Positions 1 to 10,250 of a DNA stretch of 64,000 nt are shown here, piece after piece. Position numbers and translations under genes: made by a program. The stretch lies in assembly GCA_951812925.1 (NCBI GenBank), contig OX638372.1, forward strand, positions 67,597,407-67,661,406. The letters run 5' to 3'. The notes under the pieces were generated by a model that made no database searches, had not been told where the DNA came from, and was given only the letters and a program-made list of their open reading frames with translations. The DNA comes from Calliopum simillimum (lineage: Eukaryota > Arthropoda > Insecta > Diptera > Lauxaniidae). Numbering within the stretch: position 1 is the first letter of the stretch; each line of letters opens with the position of its first letter.

Positions 1-856
1 GTTGATTTATTCTCAAACAATACGATAATTTTATGAACCTTTTAAAAACTCAACTCAAAATGTTATTCATATGAAAACACAAATGTATGGAATACAAAAT
101 GAAAAGTAAAACGAATTTTGAAATTTTGAATTGTTTGCTATTGTTTCCTATAGAAAATTGGAGAAACTATAGAATACAAAATTTATAGTCGTCAGTTTTT
201 TTTTTTTCTGTGTAGAAGAGAATATTAGGAATGGCCCATTGGAGTTTAAATTTTGTTAAAGACTATGCTTTGTATAACTGCGGTATAAAAACAAGTGATT
301 GCTGTTTTGTTTTGAAAATTGTAGCTCTCTCTTGTAAATCTAGTCTTTTAGTTAAAAAAAGTATAAGGCAACTATCTTGATCAAAAACTCTTTAAAAAAC
401 CACCAAAAAAAGTTTCAGTTTAGCAAGTTAGTTTTTAGTGTGTCTGTTTCAAAAAATTTAAGTCAGTAGAGTAGATACAAATGATATCCCATAAAGGGAT
501 GTTACGATGTACTGAATATTTTGGTACATTGATTGTTGATAACGAAATGGCATTCTTTCATTGGACAAAAATGAGAATATTTAGATTTTGATACATAATG
601 AAAAAGGCTTTTATTAAGGACAAAGTGACATATTTATCTTTTTGATTAAAAAAAGTACAAAATGGTTGCTTTAAGCACAAATGAGTACATTAAATTTTTG
701 ATGAACAATCCAAAAATTAAGTGAATTGAGCACATTGGCTTTGTTGAGAATCGCACCTAAAACTATTTGGTTTGAAATTTTTTTAAGCTCAAAATTCTCT
801 CCGTACATTATGTATCATATAATTTCGCGAAAAATATATTATTAGTTGCACAATTG
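1..856. other. AT-rich intergenic stretch, no gene seen
   Basis: Long A and T runs and no reading frame with recognisable protein similarity on either strand. I see no terminal repeats or RNA gene. It lies outside the three host genes and upstream of the first recognisable mobile element. Confidence 0.5.
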
Positions 857-1004
857 AAGGGCGTAGCCAGGTAAGACCAGGGAGGCAGCTGCCTCTGTCC
901 CTACAGCTTACAAAATAAGGTAAAATTTTTTTTAGATGTAAAAAACAATATTAAGAACGAAATAATATTTTATGCCCCCAGGACCCAATCCTGGCTACGC
1001 CCTT
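857..1004. mobile_element. Short inverted-repeat element (MITE), 148 bp
   Basis: The ends are inverted copies: AAGGGCGTAGCCAGG at 857-871 and CCTGGCTACGCCCTT at 990-1004. There is no coding capacity. A diverged, left-truncated relative of its right half (CTACGGCTTACAAAATGAAG and following) lies near 18938-19050, so this is a dispersed family. Superfamily not determined; no clear target duplication. Confidence 0.7.
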
Positions 1005-1398
1005 GGTACAATTACATACTTCTTTTTTTCACCAGTACCTCTCGTTGGAACCCAATTTTTAAACTGCAAAGAGACTCGAAAGCACGAAGATAAGTAGTTT
1101 TTATTTAAATTTTAAAAAACTTAAGTTTTTTTCTTCAAAAGGATGTTAGATTTTGTTGTTGCTTCCCGTACATGAATAATAAGCTATTTTTAGCACTAAA
1201 GTTTTGTGGCGTAAGTCCGCGTGTAATACCGATTAAAATGATATTCATTCAAACATACATATTGTTAGCTTAATATAGAAAAGGCGTATCTGGGAATTTT
1301 TGGAATTTGAGTTTTTTGCATATTCTGATTTGCCACTCTCAAATGGTGAAATCCATATCAAAATGATCTAGATTTTTTTGATTGAACCCGATTTTTTA

Positions 1399-1851
1399 TA
1401 GTTTACACTTAAAAAAATTTTTTAAATTGAGTTTCCCAAAATATGTCATCTTCGATTTTTTTATTTTTCCTGTAAAAAAAGCTATAAGTGTAACTTACAA
1501 GTCCCCAAATATTTGAGTGAGCCTGCCAGTGGCTCTCCAGCACAACAATAAAATGTAGTATATTCCGCACTTTTTCAGTGCATTTTTTTCAATTGAAAAT
1601 TCTTATTAAATAAAATTTTCAATTTCAAATTATTGTTTAATTAAAAGTTTCAAATTTAAAAAAATTCTACTGAAAAAATGGGGATGCCACTTTTTATTGT
1701 TTTTCTGAAGAGCCACTGGAGGGCCCACGACAATATTTGGTGGACTTATAAGTTGCACTTGTAGCTTTTTTTACATGAAAAATAAAAAAAATCGAAGATG
1801 ATATATTTTAGGAAACTCAATTTAAAAAAAATTTTTTAAGTGTAAACTAAA
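1399..1851. repeat. Foldback repeat with ~145-bp arms
   Basis: The left arm (about 1399-1545, beginning TAGTTTACACTT) is repeated inverted at about 1710-1851 (ending AAGTGTAAACTA). The arms share the phrases for TCATCTTCGATTTTTTTATTT and GTAGCTTTTTTTACA in opposite orientation. The spacer is AT-rich and non-coding. Arms are diverged, suggesting an old insertion. Confidence 0.65.
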
Positions 1852-2132
1852 ATTATTTTTGGTAGTTTTTATTTTAAAGCCTGTTTCAAGGCAAATCATT
1901 TGACACCTTAACATTGAGAATTGAACAAAGTTATAGCTTCTGAAAAAAAAACTAGCCTAAAAATTTCAAAGTCCCATAACTCCGCCATTTTTTTAAATTT
2001 TGAAAAAATATTTGGTAGCAATTTTTTTCTTATGGCAATTTATAGGCAAATCGGATTTCATCAATAAATTTCTTGATCGTTTTGACATGGCTTACACCAA
2101 ATACACCTCTCTACCAAAATTAGATATAGTCG

Positions 2133-2439
2133 GCCTAGTTCTAACACGACGCGTCGCGACGTAAGTCAAAATTATCTACTGTTCAGGAGGCGAAGAAAAA
2201 CGAAGTTACTAAGGAAAACTAAATAAATGTTCTAACGAAAGTTACCTTTTATTCTCGATAACCCATATAAAGTATAAAAGCATATTCAATTCTGAAGAGT
2301 TTAAAACTAATAAGGACAAAATCGATGGACTGCAATGGGCAAAAAATTGTTAAAATTTGATATATGACGTATAGGGCATAGATGTAGTTTTGATCAATCT
2401 ACAATCGCTAAATTTTGACTTACGTCGTATTAGAATTGG
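2133..2439. mobile_element. MITE with ACGACGTAAGTCAAAATT-type inverted ends
   Basis: The left end (CTAGTTCTAACACGACG followed by ACGTAAGTCAAAATTA) and the right end (AAATTTTGACTTACGTCGTA followed by TTAGAATTGGG) are imperfect inverted copies. There is no coding capacity. The left copy carries an extra CGTCGCG-like interruption. Confidence 0.55.
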
Positions 2440-3527
2440 GATGACAATCTGCTATTACCAAAATTAACCAAGTTTAGTAATTTAAAAAAAAAAACCCTAA
2501 CACATAACTAAAAATTCTTTTCGTATACTAGAGGGAAAACATCTATGACGGTCTATCAAGAAGCCTTAACTGATAGTTTTCTGGGACACCCGAAATTTCC
2601 CGAAGTTCACCCGAAGGTTTCATAGTCAAAACGAGGAATATCTAGGTATCCTAGACATAAAAGTTCTATGGTGGGGTATCAACGAGCCTTAATTGAATAT
2701 TTTCTGGGACGGTTTCTACGGAAAAGTTGTAGCAAATTAAAATATGTTTTAATATTCTACAAAACATTAAGCTAAGTTCTTATTCCAAAAAATAATGTTT
2801 GGGTAAATCACAGCGTCAGAAACTCAATTTAAATTAATTTTTGTGTTACCCAATTTTTTATTGCATATATAACGCAAAGGCACCACTTACCGTCCACTTT
2901 TCAGTACGTTTAATTGAATCTCTCAGAAGATATTGAAAAATAATATGTAATTTCATGAAACTTTGCCTATTTGTTATTACATATGTCTACTGTGGAAAAA
3001 GATATTTAGTAATAATTAAAATGATCGTTTTCATTTTTAAATTTGTTTTTTAAAATACAGACTCAATAAAACGCAAGATGCACCATTTTCCGTCCGGCCG
3101 GTGATGAGTTTGCCTGATTCCGTCCATACAGGCGCCTGATTCCGTCCAGTAAGAAAAATTTACTTTATTATCTTAAAAAGGAGTAAATTTGCTTAAAATA
3201 AATACAAAATTATAATTTTTTAAATTGTGTTTATTATCAACACAAAATTATAATTTAAATAACGGATTTAAGCAAAAATATTTCAATTTTAAATATTTGG
3301 AAGCAAAAATGGTCGGAATATGGAACACAGGAAATTTTTTTAAATTTTAATGCACCACATTCCGTCCGCTTTCACTTAATTTATCAAGAAAATAAGCTAA
3401 AATTGCATAAGTTTCAAGTTAAATTGTTTCAAATCTGATTGATTTAAACTAGGACGTATACAGGTCCCCCAACGTAGAATTTCATATACATTACAAATCT
3501 AGTAAAACTATACATCTTTATTTAAAC

Positions 3528-4284
3528 TAGAGTTCGCCTTGTGGCCGAAATTCGCCCATTTCGATTTGACCATAAAATAAAGGAAAAAGTTTTTATACCC
3601 TTCCTTGGTCGATAAAACACAAAAAACTTTTAATATTCTTCCTTAGGGTTCGGGTTATCTGCATCGGTGCAGCAGCTAAGTTGCAATAACGTACTTTCCA
3701 TTTAGAGGCGTGTAACTCCTACTAAAGAGCAAACAGTTTTTGATATCTATCTATACCAAAATTCATAAAAATCAATCATGTTATCGTGCTATATAGTGCT
3801 AACTCTATATCTATACCGAATTTCATAAAAATCGTATGCAGTATTTTCGGCGTGAGAGCGTTTTTTCCATTTAGGGGCGTGGCACTGCCCACTGAAAACA
3901 TAATGGTCATGATATCGTTCCTTAGTGCCAATCCTATCTCCATACCAAATTTCGTTGAAACCGATGCAGCGGTTTAGCTGTGCGAGCGTTTTTTCCATTT
4001 AGGGGCGTGGCACCGCCCACTGAAAAACATAATGGTCATATTATCGTTCCTTAGTCCTAACCCTATCTCCATACCAAATTTCGTTAAAATCGATGCAGCG
4101 GTTTAGCCGTGAGATCGTTTTTTCCATTTAGGGTCGTGGCACCTCCCACTTTAAAAACAAATATAGTCCTATGCACTGCTCCTCCTCACAACCTTTCCAA
4201 CAAAAAAAAAATCAAGCAAATCGGTTGAGATTTAGGTATAGAAACAGGGACCTAACCGATTTCGTTTGCCTATTTATATATAGA
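3528..4284 (+). repeat. GCGTGGCACCGCCCACT repeat element, copy 1
   Basis: The element begins CTAGAGTTCGCCTTGTGGCC or one base later and ends TTATATATAGAT. It contains about three tandem units of about 125 bp, each with ATTTAGGGGCGTGGCAC, then ATAATGGTCAT, TATCGTTCCTTAG and CGATGCAGCGGTTTAG. TTAAAC flanks both sides (3522-3527 and 4285-4290), a possible 6-bp target duplication. A nearly collinear copy lies at 20092-20890. Short reading frames across it are artefacts of the repeat. Confidence 0.75.
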
Positions 4285-4446
4285 TTAAACACTAAAACTA
4301 TGTTTTTTTTACGAAGTGTAAAAATCCCGTGTCCGACCAAATGGACGGAATATGGAACGCAGGAACTTTTTACGTCCCCATATCCCGTCCGCTTTTATTT
4401 GTCTCATAAATCTATTAAATTAATTCAACAAGCAATAATAACTTTA

Positions 4447-6186
4447 TAATTGGGTCATTTCATCTCAAATCGTCCAGGCAGTATTTTTTTTTTGCATATT
4501 ATTTTTTTAATAGTTTCTACATTGAAATCGATGAGACACGAGTTTCTTCCTTTTGCTTGATTTTGAGTTCTTTCGTCGTGGGGAATTTTTTAAAATTCGT
4601 CTACAAACTCGATTTTGCGCTATTGTCGCATGTCAATTTTCACAGAAAATGTGATGACTTTGCGAAAAAACGTCCGATCTTCGTAATTTTTGGTATCTTT
4701 GTAGCTAAGAGGTTCCTCTAAAAGAAAAAAATATGATACAGGGTATATTTCAAAAAATAATTTTTATATCATTTGAAAAAAAAAATCAAAAAATTTTTGA
4801 CTTGAAAAATTTCCAATTGCATCAGTTTTTTTTTTTCTTCATATTTTTTTTTTAAATAGCCATACATATAAACAATATTATGTAACAGCCTCCATTAGCC
4901 CAAATTCGTTGTTTGGGAATTACGATTTTTTGAAAAAACAGTCCCAATTATTTAGTAATTTTGGGCTTCATTCATGATATATGTTATCATTTCGTCAAAA
5001 GTAGCTCAATCGTTATGATATTTTGTCTGTCAACAGTCAAAGGTCCATTCTAGAAGAAAAAGTCATGAAGTGTAGTACATTTTCGGATATTTTTTTTATA
5101 ACCGTCTTTAAAATAGAAAAAAAATCAAATGACTTTTAGCCCAAAAATTTTAGCATTGCTACGATTTGTCCATTCTTATTACTGTTTTTGTATATCAATT
5201 TGTAAGTAGACAATTTTCAGAAGCATACTCCAAATATGGCTGTCAAATTACTTGAAGTTCGTGACGTACAAAAGTTCAGAAAGACCAAGAAGACCCAGTG
5301 GAACAATGTTGCAGCAATAATCAAATTACTCGAATAAATGTACCTACTTGCATGGAGTTTGAAAAATAATATTGAATAAAAAACAAAATAAAGGTATGAA
5401 TAAAGCTTCTGAAAATTGTCTCTTTATAAATTGATATACAAAAACAGTAATAAGAATGGACAAATCGTAGCAATGCTAAAATTTTTGGGCTAAAAGTCAT
5501 TTGATTTTTTTTCTATTTTAAAGACGGTTATAAAAAAAATATCCAAAAATGTACTACACTTCATGACTTTTTCTTCTAGAATGGACCTTTGACTGTTGAC
5601 AGACAAATTATCATAACGATTGAGCTACTTTTGACGAAATGATAACATATATCATGAATGAAGCCCAAAATTACTAAATAATTGGGACTGTTTTTTCAAA
5701 AAATCGTAATTCCCAAACAACGAATTTGGGCTAATAGAGGCTGTTACATAATATTGTTAATATGTATGGCTGTTTAAAAAAAAAATATGAAGAAAAAAAA
5801 AACTGATGCAATTGGAAATTTTTCAAGTCAAAAATTTTTTGATTTTTTTTTTTTAAATGACGATATAAAAATTATTTTTTGAAATATACCCTGTATCATA
5901 TTTTTTTCTTTTAGAGGAACCTCTTAGCTACAAACATACCAAAAATTACGAAGATCGGACGTTTTTTCGCAAAGTCATCACATTTTCTGTGAAAATTGAC
6001 ATGCGACAATAGCGCAAAATCGAGTTTGTAGACGAATTTTAAAAAATTCCCCACGACGAAAGAACTCAAAATCAAGCAAAAGGAAGAAACTCGTGTCTCA
6101 TCGATTTCAATGTAGAAACTATTAAAAAAATAATATGCAAAAAAAAAAATACTGCCTGGACGATTTGAGATGAAATGACCCAATTA
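4447..6186. repeat. Near-perfect palindrome, arms ~780 bp, spacer 178 bp
   Basis: Left arm 4447-5225 and right arm 5404-6186 are inverted copies with only scattered differences, for example CCTCCATTAGCCC opposite GGGCTAATAGAGG. The 178-bp spacer (5226-5403) is unique. Transcription across it would give a long hairpin RNA. Reading frames in the arms have no recognisable product. Confidence 0.9.
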
Positions 6187-6629
6187 CAATAAAAACTTAT
6201 GTATTCATGTAACAAAATACAAAAATAGGGACTATTCAGTTTATTTTCGCCAAAATCTGAATATCTTTGCAACTCCTCTCTTAACTTTTTTCTTACTAAA
6301 AAAATCGTCGAACCGCACTGTTGCGGTGTTTTTATTTAATTAAGGTATAATTCATTATTATTTCAAAATAATTTTTTGACAATTAATGAATGAATATTGA
6401 ACGAATAATAAAATTTCACTTTTGTAACGTTTGCGTGGGAAATTGAAGCACTTTTACGGAGTTTTTCAAAATGGACGGATATAGGAGGCCGGACGGTAAC
6501 TGGTGCCTTTACGTTATTTTCCTTTGAGCAAAACTAACTAAATAAAACTATTTTTTAAAATCTTTGGCATATTTTAAAAAGAGGTCGAAATACTTTAACT
6601 TAAAAAAAAATTTAAAAAAAACACATCAA

Positions 6630-6816
6630 ACCAAAACAAAAATAGTCACTTTCGATGTAGTTATTGGCGTTGAATCCGAACCCAGTCTCGGAATCGGTCT
6701 ATCACGTATGGTTTTTGAGATATTGTAATCTAAAAAACGTGATAAAACAATTTTGAGACTGGATTTGCATTCAGCACCGCCAACTACATCGAAAATGACT
6801 ATTTTTGTTTTGGGTT
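6630..6816. repeat. Inverted repeat containing the recurring 'TCGATGTA..GAATCCGA' block
   Basis: AAAATAGTCACTTTCGATGT and following at the left is inverted at the right as ACATCGAAAATGACTATTTT, spaced about 100 bp apart. The interior (GAATCCGAACCCAGTCTCGG, GTTTTTGAGATATTGTAA) recurs at about 11424-11521, 35255-35350 and 46640-46705. Non-coding. Confidence 0.6.
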
Positions 6817-7185
6817 GTTTTTTTTTTTACAAGAGTACAAGTACCATTTTTGGTCCTCTTTTTAAAAAACGGTAATCAAAAAATTTTAAAAATTGTTTTA
6901 TTATATGGCCGTACCGTAGAGGTCCAAAGTTGTTCTGAAAGATATAAACCGCGGTTCTCTGGATACAGATATAACAGTAATCTCAAAAAAAAAGTGGAAC
7001 CACCTGAAGGATCTGACAAGTTGTTACCTCATTATATTCACCAATTTTACAATAATCTTTCATACAAAACATAAACATTTTCGTCCAAATATTTTTTCAA
7101 CATTTTATTTTTGTTATTTTATTTATTTATTGATTTAAATTGTTTGCATAGAAGAACTTAGTCTCTAACATGCCACTTATTCATA

Positions 7186-7931
7186 CGTGGGCTGCTGTAT
7201 ATATTTCTGGCCTAGGCAACACTAATGTCAATAGCTAAAATCTGGCACACCATAATAAAGTTTGACATTTTTTAGCATAAACGTACTCACAACGTTTTGA
7301 TGTACAGTGCTATTTGTTTTGTTTACAGTGAGTTAAGAAAATTAATTCTTCCATTCATAATTTAAGCGATTGATAAATTATAGTTTCCAACGAGAACAAA
7401 CGTTTTTTACAACTAAGTGTTCATGCAAAATCGAATGTATTGGAGTGGAACTAATGCCCAAAGATGCCTCTATCTCACGGTACGTCACATGACGATCTTG
7501 CATTATCAGTTCACGCACGGCATCAATGTTCTCTGGCACAACGGCCGTTTTTGGACGACCTTCACGGAATTCGTCTTTGAGCGAGCGTTGGCCACGATTG
7601 AATTCATTAAACCAGTTTTTCACAGTGCAATAGGATGGTGCTTCATCACCATACAAAGATTTAAGTTCATCGATGCACTCTTGTCGTGATAATCCACGTC
7701 GAAAGCTGTGAAAAATGATCGCACGAAAATGTTCACTAGTTAATTCCATTTTTTTGCCAAATTGATTTTTTCAAGTCACTGTAAACAACACAAATAATGG
7801 TCGTACGTCAAAACGTTCTAAATACGTTTATGCTAAAAAATGTCAAACTTTATTATGGTATTGCCAGATTTTGGATATTGACATTAGTGTTGCCTAGGCC
7901 AGAAATATAATATATTATATAGCAGCCTACG
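7186..7931 (-). mobile_element. Internally deleted mariner element, 746 bp
   Basis: Long terminal inverted repeats (about 7186-7319 and 7798-7931) share the phrases TTTCTGGCCTAGGCAACACT and AGCATAAACGTA in opposite orientation. The element is flanked by TA on both sides (7184-7185, 7932-7933), the duplicated target of mariner elements. Only the DNA-binding N terminus of a transposase remains on the minus strand. The catalytic part is missing, so the element is non-autonomous. Confidence 0.85.
7378..7749 (-). pseudogene. Mariner transposase, N-terminal fragment (123 aa)
   Basis: The fragment starts MELTSEHFRAIIFHSF and keeps both helix-turn-helix regions of mariner transposases. The first includes RQECIDELKSLYGDEAPSY..VKNWFNEFNRG (about residues 20-53), the linker carries EGRPKTAVVPENI, and the second is VTYREIEASLGISSTPIHSI (about residues 88-107). 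Full-length mariner transposases are about 345 aa with a DD34D catalytic triad. Here the frame ends after SRWKL, where the sequence runs almost directly into the 3' terminal repeat. It could bind mariner ends in principle but cannot catalyse transposition. Confidence 0.85.
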
Positions 7932-8015
7932 TAGTGATAACAACCAAATATAATTATAACAACAATCTTAAAAATAGCTATCACATAGCTTATAAATTCT
8001 TAAATAGCTTAAATA

Positions 8016-8966
8016 GGGGAGGGGGGGCTAGTGTGGACTGGGGGCTAGTGTGGACAAATTCAAATTCTAGCGCCGTTTTGAATTTGTTGCTTCTGTTTTA
8101 TATTTTTCAAGTTGGTATTTGCACTCTGCATCACAAAAAAAAAAAAAAAATCATTTGTTGACAGTTCAGCTTTCCATGATAACGTGACTGAACGTGTTTT
8201 ACGCAACAAAAAGTAATTTTTTTATTGTTTCGTAATTTCAGTGATACTTTTAAACTAATTATTCTTCTGCTGTAGTGTTAATAGATAACAACTTAAAATA
8301 GTGTTTATTTAAACCATTGAAATTATTTTTGAAGAACTTCACCGTAAGATTAAAAAAAAAATATTTTTGTTTAAAGAGACATGTGGACATGTCCGCAGCA
8401 GCTGAAATGACTCCAGAAATTTTCAGACCATTTCTAAAAGCCGTTCCAAGAAAGTACGTTTCTAAAAAGAAAGAACGACAGATTCACGTATCCCGATTTA
8501 CCGGATACGAGCCAAATTCAACAAAATGAAATAGTGGCAAAGCTGCCACAAGCACAACTGCCGGGAACATCTCGATCAGCAAGTTATATGAAGTTTGATA
8601 TAAATTTCTCCAAATACAACATGGGATAGCAGTTAATTTTTTATTTGTATTATTATTTGTATTACATCATTATTTTCTTGAATAAACATGTAACTGAACT
8701 CTTTCTTAATGTTTTTGTATGAATTATCAAGTTTCTTATGGTGTCCACATTAGCCCCTTATACGGGGCTAGTGTGGACAAATGTAAGCCCTTTTTAAAAT
8801 AATTTAATAAAGCATTTATGAAAATAAAAAATCATAACTATTGATGCAATTATGAAGGGAAGAGGTATAAGTAATCGCTAAAAATTACTTTTTTACAAAA
8901 ATAATATATTTACATATATAATTTTGTAATTATATAAAAATTGTCCACACTAGCCCCCCCCTCCCC
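8016..8966 (+). mobile_element. Pogo-like non-autonomous element with GGGGAGGG ends
   Basis: Ends are inverted copies: GGGGAGGGGGGGCTAGTGTG at the left and the complementary CACACTAGCCCCCCCCTCCC at the right, flanked by TA (8014-8015, 8967-8968). The phrase CTAGTGTGGAC recurs just inside both ends. The interior keeps only the tail of a transposase gene. A related element with GGGGAAG ends is at 17564-18907. Confidence 0.75.
8389..8529 (+). pseudogene. Remnant of a pogo/Tigger-type (DDE_1) transposase C terminus
   Basis: The short frame MSAAAEMTPEIFRPFLKA, then PRKYVSKKKERQIHVSRF, resembles the region just after the catalytic domain of pogo/Tigger transposases, where 'PE.(I/V)RP.PKA.PRK...RKKGKSRILT' is common. 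It ends in TGA at 8527-8529. After one more base the sequence reads on as EIVAKLPQAQLPGTSRS, probably a frameshift. The catalytic domain is absent. The assignment rests on this short motif plus the TA-flanked inverted repeats. Confidence 0.5.
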
Positions 8967-9590
8967 TACTGAAAAAGAGAGTAAATATAAAATACAATGG
9001 AAAAACGTTTTCTTTTTCATTTTATTCAGAATAATTTAAATAATTTTTGATTTATTCTAAAATGCCCTAAGCCACTTTTTTGGGAAAAAATTTCAAATGA
9101 AACTAACACACAAAACTACTCAAAAAAACAAAGAAAATTAAAAAACCTTAGATAAAAATTGTTGATGATTTTTATTGCAAATTGTATTCAAAGTTTTTTT
9201 AAATGTTTGGCGTATCAAATGTTATTCAGTTTTTCTTGCTCCTGTAAAGTACTGAAAATGCGAGTTACGCCCTTTCAATATGAAGCTGACGCTATGTAAC
9301 ATAGGTATGTAGATATTAAATTGTTGTTCCATATTCTTATAAAATGCCGCTATAGTTTTTCTAACGAAGCATAATTTTTGAAATCTCAATTTAGATTATA
9401 AAGAGAGAATGGGTTAATACTCAGTTATCTTTTAAATACTATATGGACAACTCAATTTCAGCAAGGTACTGAGTAGGGCACAGCTGAGTTTTGTCGTTTC
9501 CACTTTTCTAACAAGACAACAACAGTCGAGATTCACTCATCAACCAGTGCAGTCATCGATTAGTTAACCGGGTGACGGCAACGTACGGCG

Positions 9591-9604
9591 CTATAAATTT
9601 ATAG
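9591..9604 (+). promoter_or_regulatory. Possible TATA box of the SWEET gene
   Basis: CTATAAATTTATAG is a perfect 14-bp palindrome containing TATAAAT, about 480 bp upstream of the ATG at 10081. If used, transcription would start near 9620-9635, giving a roughly 450-base 5' leader. Only the motif and its position support this. Confidence 0.25.
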
Positions 9605-10080
9605 TTTTTTTTTTAGTTTTTTACTTTTTTCGCTATTTCTTAAACAAATTAAACGTGGAATTACTGTAGGGCAAAAAATAGAAAAAAAAAAGAATCAAAT
9701 TAAATTCAGAAACAGATGTTTCAAACAAAATAATTCAACTAAAATTAATAATTATTCCTTACACGAGATAAAATCATTAAAATTTAAGTGAAACATTCGT
9801 AAAAATCAATTTAGTTCTGATTAAATCGAAGCGAAACAAACAAAATAAAACTACAAAAAACGACAACCAAAGAAAAGTTGAGCGAACAGCGGTGACTGGT
9901 GTGAGAGGCAAAGCAACGTGCTACTGGGATTTCAAGTTGAACGATACAATACCAAGTGTACTGCATATACTATATACAAATACATAGGTATTGTGCATTA
10001 ATTTGTAGCGATAATTTCGAAAAGTAACTACGATTACGAAATCTTTGCCAGACGCTTTGGACAATTATAAAATTATAATT

Positions 10081-10250
10081 ATGGATGTCCTTGGAGATTT
10101 GTTGGAGCCGTATAGCGAACAGATTGGAAAAATTGCCGGCACAATAACGACCTTGCAATTTTTGTCAGGTTTTTTTTTGTTGAATGACATTCGAAAAAAG
10201 GGCAAAAGTGATGCATATCCCCCAGAACCGTTTCTTGGTGGTCTCGTACT
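10081..10250 (+). CDS. SWEET gene, coding exon 1
   Basis: Encodes MDVLGDLLEPYSEQIGKIAG to GGLVL. It ends with two bases of a Leu codon before donor GTAAGT at 10251. Coding phase matches the exon at 22854. Confidence 0.9.

Larger units (their letters stand above)
2869..6517. mobile_element. Large composite foldback element, 3.65 kb
   Basis: The outermost ends match as inverted repeats: ATAACGCAAAGGCACC at 2869-2884 and GGTGCCTTTACGTTAT at 6502-6517, each continuing into a CCGTCC/GGACGG motif. Inside, short copies of 'GCACCA..TTCCGTCC' recur (about 3079-3150, 3352-3370, 4320-4390). The centre is a near-perfect palindrome (4447-6186). A separate repeat element sits at 3528-4284. No transposase is present, so this is a non-autonomous element or a pile-up of elements. 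No convincing target duplication. Confidence 0.6.

Noticed and set aside
5911..6183. A 90-codon frame on the minus strand inside the large palindrome
   Set aside because: The mirror arm encodes the same residues on the other strand. It is Phe/Ile/Tyr-rich with no recognisable domain, so it is a by-product of the palindrome.
7417..7689. A 90-codon plus-strand frame
   Set aside because: Antisense shadow of the mariner transposase fragment on the minus strand.
10045..10080. Earlier start for the SWEET protein
   Set aside because: The codon at 10045 is TTG; the first ATG in frame is at 10081 and gives the family-typical N terminus.
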